A DNA stretch of 64,000 bases from Drechslerella dactyloides (taxonomy: Eukaryota; Ascomycota; Orbiliomycetes; Orbiliales; Orbiliaceae), in NCBI GenBank assembly GCA_020064725.1, contig JAGTWJ010000002.1, positions 4,588,001-4,652,000 on the forward strand, in the 5' to 3' direction. The translations under genes and the position numbers were made by a program. The notes beneath the pieces were generated by a model that saw only the letters and a program-made list of their open reading frames with translations, was not told where the DNA came from and made no database searches. Positions 59,639 to 64,000 of the stretch are shown here, one piece after another. The first letter of the stretch is position 1. Every line of letters begins with the position of its first letter.

Positions 59639-60477
59639 ATGTCCGGCTACACAGACCCGTCCAAGTACAACCAGCAGTACTCCCAACCCGCGCCCGCGCC
59701 CGGCCAGTACTACAGCCCTCCCATCCCCCAGCAAGAGCATCACCAACAATACGGCCAGTACCCGCTCCAGCCCGACCACCAGCAGCTGCATTACCAGTCC
59801 CCGCAGCCCATCGTCTCGCCGTCGCCCGCCGCCCCCAACCCGTCCTTCTCCCAGCAGCCGACGCCGCAACCGCCGCCCGACATGGCGAAGGGACACGCTG
59901 GTGCCGCCCACGCCGGCGGGCCTCAGGCCTGGCAGTACGATATGTGCGGCTGCTTTGGCGACATGGGAAAGTGTGCGTACCACCCATCCATCCTAACCGT
60001 CACCTCACTCACCCACCACCTTCCTACTCCGTCGATAATTGACTGACTGACGTCGTGATGTAGGCTGTATGACGTGCTGGTGCCCGTGCATAACGTACAG
60101 CAAGATCCAGCACCGCCTGCGCCACAACGACATGACCGGCTACAGCAACTGCAACGGCCCCTGCTGGGGCTTCTGCGCCCTCGGCATGTGCGGCCTGCAG
60201 TGGGTCATGAGCATGATGCAGCGCGGCGAGGTCCGCCACAAGTACAACCTCGTAGGCTCCGGCTGCGGCGACTGCATGCGCCACTGCTGCTGCGAGGTAC
60301 GTCTCCTATCTTCATCCCGTCATCATATGTACCGTCGAGTGATGATGCTAATTATGTGGATAGTGCTGCACGTTGATCCAGGAGGACCGCGAGACGGAAA
60401 CCCGCAACTCGCAGCTCGTCGTGCCGGCAATCTCGACCGGCTACAACTCCCAACCCGCCATGAAGTACCCTCAGTAA
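59639..60477 (+). CDS. PLAC8 (cysteine-rich) family protein
   Basis: Exons 59639-59972, 60064-60296 and 60364-60477 encode 226 residues. The PLAC8 family comprises Cys-rich, usually membrane-associated proteins; plant and fungal members are linked to metal tolerance, calcium entry or cell-size control. Residues 1 to about 90 are Pro/Gln/Tyr-rich and disordered. The PLAC8 domain starts near QYDMCGCFGDMGK and continues with the hallmark CCMTCWCPCITYSKI, which is created by the first splice (T|GTGCGT...GTAG|GC). A hydrophobic Cys/Gly segment follows (CWGFCALGMCGLQWVM), then GCGDCMRHCCCE joined by the second splice to CCTLIQEDRE. The tail after the last Cys pair is short. The ATG follows two TATA boxes closely, and the usual W-x-x-G lead-in is replaced by QYDMCGC. 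The cellular role in this organism is not deducible. Confidence 0.92.
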
Positions 60478-60787
60478 ACCCCTCCCTCCCCTCTCAAATC
60501 CAGCGGGAGGCGATGCGCATAAACTACATACATATCTCGCACTAGTGCAGTGTGGAGCATAAGTACATCGGGGACTCAAGCGTTGTCTGGGGTGGGTGTA
60601 TGGGGTCAATTGTCTGATTATTCGGAGGACGCTAATGGCACGAGAGGAAGAAGAGAGAGAAAGATGCGGTCATTTAGGTTGTAGGCGTTACTGTATGATT
60701 TGGCTGCTGTTGGATTGATATGTTGCGCTATGATATAGCTGGTGAATTTGCTCGATGCATGTATTGTATACTAGTCACCGTATGAAT

Positions 60788-60823
60788 TAGTCTCGGCGGC
60801 AGGCAAGTCTGGCCTCGAGACTA
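60788..60823. repeat. Inverted repeat TAGTCTCG...CGAGACTA
   Basis: Perfect 8-base arms at 60788-60795 and 60816-60823 enclose a 20-base GC-rich loop. Arm and loop (GGCGGCAGG) resemble the repeated element at 57524-57560, hence a possible small dispersed family. It lies about 310 bases past the PLAC8 stop codon. Confidence 0.7.
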
Positions 60824-61984
60824 TACTTAAGTACGTACGTATGAATGTGCGAATTGCGATGACACGCGGGATTGTGTTGAGTTGACGCTCCGCCGACGTT
60901 CTAATTTCTCCGTTCATCGAGTCGTACTCACGACCCGTCGTTACACAGACACCTACATCCGCTCGATTGATGCGGCGCGATAAGGGTTGTAATCGAATAT
61001 AATCGTAATCCAGATTATTCTCTCCGCAGTCCCGCTGCGGGCTGTCAAAGTATAAAGTTACGTCTCACATCAGCAAACTTAATTAAACTTTCCATCGACG
61101 CGTCACGTATAATACTAACCATACGCAGGCCAGGATGTAGAGGTACGTACGTACGAACGGAGGGTACAGTAGACCCACACCGAACGGCAAGTGCTGTGGA
61201 GTAGGTAAGTACATATAGAGCAGAGTGTGGACGTACTCTGCATATATGCCGCATCTCGACAGTCGTCTAGTTCTACCCTCTGTACTCGAGCACTCATGGC
61301 TCCACCGCCCTGCTGTCACGAATGGTCGGTTGCGCCAAGTGCACTTGAGTGCATGCTATATATACATAAGTATGTAAGTGGATGGAAGCTAATTGGTGCT
61401 GCCGATGCATCCTCTCGCGCAAAATTGCAGCTGCTGAAGCACTGCGCTTTCATTCTGTCTGGGAAATATCTGGCGATAGGTTAGTCGGGAGGGTTGATCA
61501 ACCGACGTACAGTACATCGCGTGGGGGTGCCGGTTTAAATTTCCCTTGTCCTTTCGATCCCTCGAGCAATTGCATGTGTAGGATTTCATGTCACTTGAGG
61601 AACGTGCAATGCGAGTGGCTGGTCGCCAGCACAGCGGTGCAGCAGCTCGCTCTGTCGTTCACGTAAGGGCAATTTACCCGATAGTGACAGAGGCCGCGTC
61701 GATTCGATCGATTGAACAATAGACTCGAATGGAGCGAGTACCGTGCCTGCATTAGTCAGTCCATTTACCTCAGGCACGCAACAATTCTTGCCAGACCCGG
61801 CCCTAAATCTATCAAATAACTACTTATAACCCTCCGTCCGAAATCAATCAATCGTATCGTACTAAGTATGGAAGTTCGCCAGTTAAAGTACGGCAGTCTG
61901 GCTCGCGAGACAACTATGGAAGGAAGTGCTGCAAATGCTTCGGCGGGGGGTAGTATATGAATCATGATGTATTAAAGCTGCTAA

Positions 61985-61999
61985 CGCGCGCGCGCGCGC
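61985..61999. repeat. (CG)n dinucleotide tract
   Basis: Alternating C and G for about 15 bases, read directly. Potential Z-DNA-type simple repeat in intergenic DNA. Confidence 0.85.
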
Positions 62000-62291
62000 A
62001 CGCAATAAACCCACTCGCTGGACAATAGCTAACATGTAATACATTACTCCCATACATATGTCTCCCACTCACCATAATAAATAATGCAACAAGAAACCCC
62101 ACCCCAAACTGCAAGCAAATAAACATAAAAGGAGGCAAAGACATGCGCACGCCACGCTTTTTTCGCTGTATCCATCCATCCAATCTTCTAAAAGCAACGT
62201 TTGAACCCAACAATGGAAGGACGGATTATAGTGTATCGTAATCGAAGGCGATACTGGAGGTGCAGGATACGGTCGGACTGTCATATGACGG

Positions 62292-63591
62292 CTAGAACTC
62301 GCGCTCCCCGCGGTGGCCCCACGGCATGACGTGGAACCCGGCCGCCCCCGCCGACCGCTTGTCGTGCTTCTCGTCGTTATTCTCGTCCTTGTCGTCTTCG
62401 ATATTGTGCTCCTTCTTCCACTTTTCGAGTTCCTCCTTCGAGCACCTTTCGCGCTCGAGCCGCATGTTGAGGATCATTTTGATCTCAGGACTATACCACA
62501 TGTCAGCATCCATTCATTCATTCATCCCGTCGAGCCGCCGGCCTCTGCACGGAAGGAAAAGGGTGGGTTCGTACCAGTACTCGTAGACGCCCTTGCGGTG
62601 CGTTTCGTTGCCCCAGACGTCGTCCGACATTCGGCGGCCGACGTGGTACCCCATCGGCGACTGGTGCCAGATGTTCTCGACGCTGAATTCGGCCTCCTGG
62701 TCCGGCGTGGCCATGTTGGCGCCGGGTAGCAGACCCAGGCGGCTGATGAGCCAGGCGTCGTCGGACTCCGAATCGGGGAGGCGCTGCTGGAAGCTGAGCA
62801 CCTGTCTTATCCGCGACATCTTGCGCAGAGACAGGCCGCCGTTGCCGCCGAACGAGTCCTTCAGGTTCCTGCATTCATTCAATCGTCAGTCAGCGTATGC
62901 GATATGAATGGTATGATAGGTGTACACGTACCACGGGGCGCCAACCCAGTCGTACTCGAGCCAGTCGTTCAGCGAGTGGTCGCTGTTCGCGCACAGGATG
63001 CTGTCCGCCTGGAACACGAGCAGATGCTCCACCCCCCTCGCGCCGCCGACGACCTCCTCGTAGAACCACAGGTTCGTGAACGTCTGGAACGTCTGCTCCA
63101 GCGTCGACACGGTGACGTTATCGGGTAGCAACTTGAGGTCCAGCTTGCCGCTGCGCTCGTGCAGCTGCACGGGTAGCGAGGCGTTCAGATGCTCGACGGA
63201 CTCCTTGCTGCCGAGGAAGAGGAAGCGCCATTCCGGCGGCACGACCGTGATCATGTGTAGCAGCAGAGGGGCGAGGTGGCCCAGCGGCCGGGTTTCGACG
63301 AGCAGGGCCAGGCGGGTTTCGTTGTAGGGCGACGGCGGCGGGCGGTTCGGGTGGTAGTCGACGGAGACCGTTGGCAGGGCCTGCTTGACGGTCTCGTGCG
63401 AGGGGCCGAATATCCACATTATCCATCTATCGTACGCTGGTTAGCTTGTAATTTTGTAGTACGATTGTAGAGGGTACGGACACTATTGCCAGGCTGGCGG
63501 GCAGCAGGAAGACGAATTTGCGGTTCCTGGGGTTTACAGAGTTGTACTGCGTCGTCGCATAGTTGTAGTACTCTCCCAACTGGAGCTTCAT
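62292..63591 (-). CDS. DUF5672-type type II membrane protein (putative glycosyltransferase-like)
   Basis: Four exons, 63591-63482, 63426-62932, 62868-62575 and 62490-62292, give 365 residues in frame. A short cytosolic N-terminus is followed by one membrane span (about 26-43, FVFLLPASLAIVWIMWIF, completed by the first splice), so the protein is probably a type II Golgi/ER membrane protein. The lumenal part matches the fungal DUF5672 layout: LALLVETRP, WRFLFLGS, LLVFQADSILC with a DxD-like Asp near 178, LEYDWVGAPWNLKDSFGGNG across the second splice, GGLSLRKMSRI, ESDDAWLISRLGLLPG, and YEYCPEIKMI across the third splice. These features resemble nucleotide-sugar-dependent transferases, but activity is unproven. 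The C-terminal 50 residues are charged (Lys/Glu/Asp). Donor 1 (GTCCGT) is non-ideal but is the only one that keeps the frame and completes the membrane span. Confidence 0.85.
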
Positions 63592-64000
63592 TGCAGCGGC
63601 GATGAGTGGCTCTTCGCGGCCACACGAGCGGAGAGAAAGGTAGATGCGCTAAACCGAGTCGACGGTCGAAGAGGACGGACAATTGGGTCTTATGGATATA
63701 TCAATTCGTCGGCCGTCGTCGCGCCGTCGTCGCGAGAACCGAGATGCGTTGCGGCCGCGGTCTGGGTCGATATCAAACCGGGTGCTTTGCAAGCTGGCCA
63801 GGCCGGCCCACCGCGAACGGATGAATCTCGATTCTGAGGCAGACCCCGGACCGTCGACAGGTCAGCTGCAGCGAGCCACGGTACTGCAGCCGGGGGAACG
63901 TCGGGTAATCAGGCCGGAGTAAGTGTCGTCGTCCGAGCGGTGAAGTGTCGTAACGGAGTGCAATGTTGATTCGTGGGTGGTCTGTGGAACGGGAATCGAA
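63592..64000. other. Window end: promoter region of the DUF5672 gene
   Basis: GC-rich upstream DNA of the minus-strand gene starting at 63591. No other gene is recognised before the window ends. Confidence 0.5.

Larger units (their letters stand above)
60478..62291. other. Intergenic with a TAGTCTCG hairpin and a CG repeat
   Basis: No gene is recognised. There is an 8-bp perfect inverted repeat at 60788-60823 (listed separately) and an alternating CG run of about 15 bases at 61985. The remainder is short-palindrome-rich intergenic DNA with 3' flanks of both neighbours. Confidence 0.55.

Noticed and set aside
1..64000. CRISPR arrays, insertion sequences, rRNA operons, phage or plasmid features.
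   Set aside because: None seen; the splicing, gene content and spacing indicate fungal nuclear DNA.

Overview
The window looks like nuclear DNA of a filamentous ascomycete (Pezizomycotina). Genes are spliced with short introns (about 65 to 125 nt, GT...AG, CTAAC/CTGAC-like branch sites close to the acceptor). Highly expressed-looking genes are strongly GC-rich at third codon positions. There are no bacterial-type operons or ribosome binding sites. The protein set is typically fungal: a PDK/BCKDK-type kinase, App1-like phosphatase, PLAC8 protein, DUF5672-type membrane protein, Rpr2/Rpp21-type zinc protein and a 'gp1-like' proline-rich protein. I did not try to name a genus.

Layout. 1-9.5 kb: no gene recognised; microsatellites and palindrome-rich DNA, then the promoter of a small acidic protein (9530-9988). 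10-15.7 kb: T-rich 3' flank, then intergenic DNA. 15.8-19.3 kb: mitochondrial dehydrogenase kinase (+) and a zinc alcohol/formaldehyde-type dehydrogenase (-), tail to tail. 20.5-23.9 kb: a five-exon gene of about 1013 codons with a helical N-terminus resembling fungal immune-type (STAND/Helo-like) proteins and a ubiquitin-like segment ending in LRGG; its composition is much less GC-rich than its neighbours. 24-30 kb: AT-richer, nearly gene-free. 30.0-31.6 kb: gp1-like proline-rich protein. 31.6-42.6 kb: 11 kb without a convincing gene, carrying degenerate tRNA-like pieces. 42.6-53.2 kb: five minus-strand genes (unknown protein, FMN 2-hydroxyacid dehydrogenase, aldehyde dehydrogenase, Rpr2/Rpp21-like protein, unknown protein). 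54.2-57.1 kb: App1-like phosphatase (+). 59.6-60.5 kb: PLAC8 protein (+). 62.3-63.6 kb: DUF5672-like type II membrane protein (-).

How it works together. There is no obvious biosynthetic cluster. Several genes belong to central carbon metabolism (dehydrogenase kinase, alcohol/formaldehyde dehydrogenase, 2-hydroxyacid dehydrogenase, aldehyde dehydrogenase). The last two are neighbours and could plausibly act on related small metabolites, but that is inference. Family assignments come from motif recognition, not searches. Exon boundaries were worked out by hand from splice signals and frame continuity. The most interesting item is the 20.5-23.9 kb gene.
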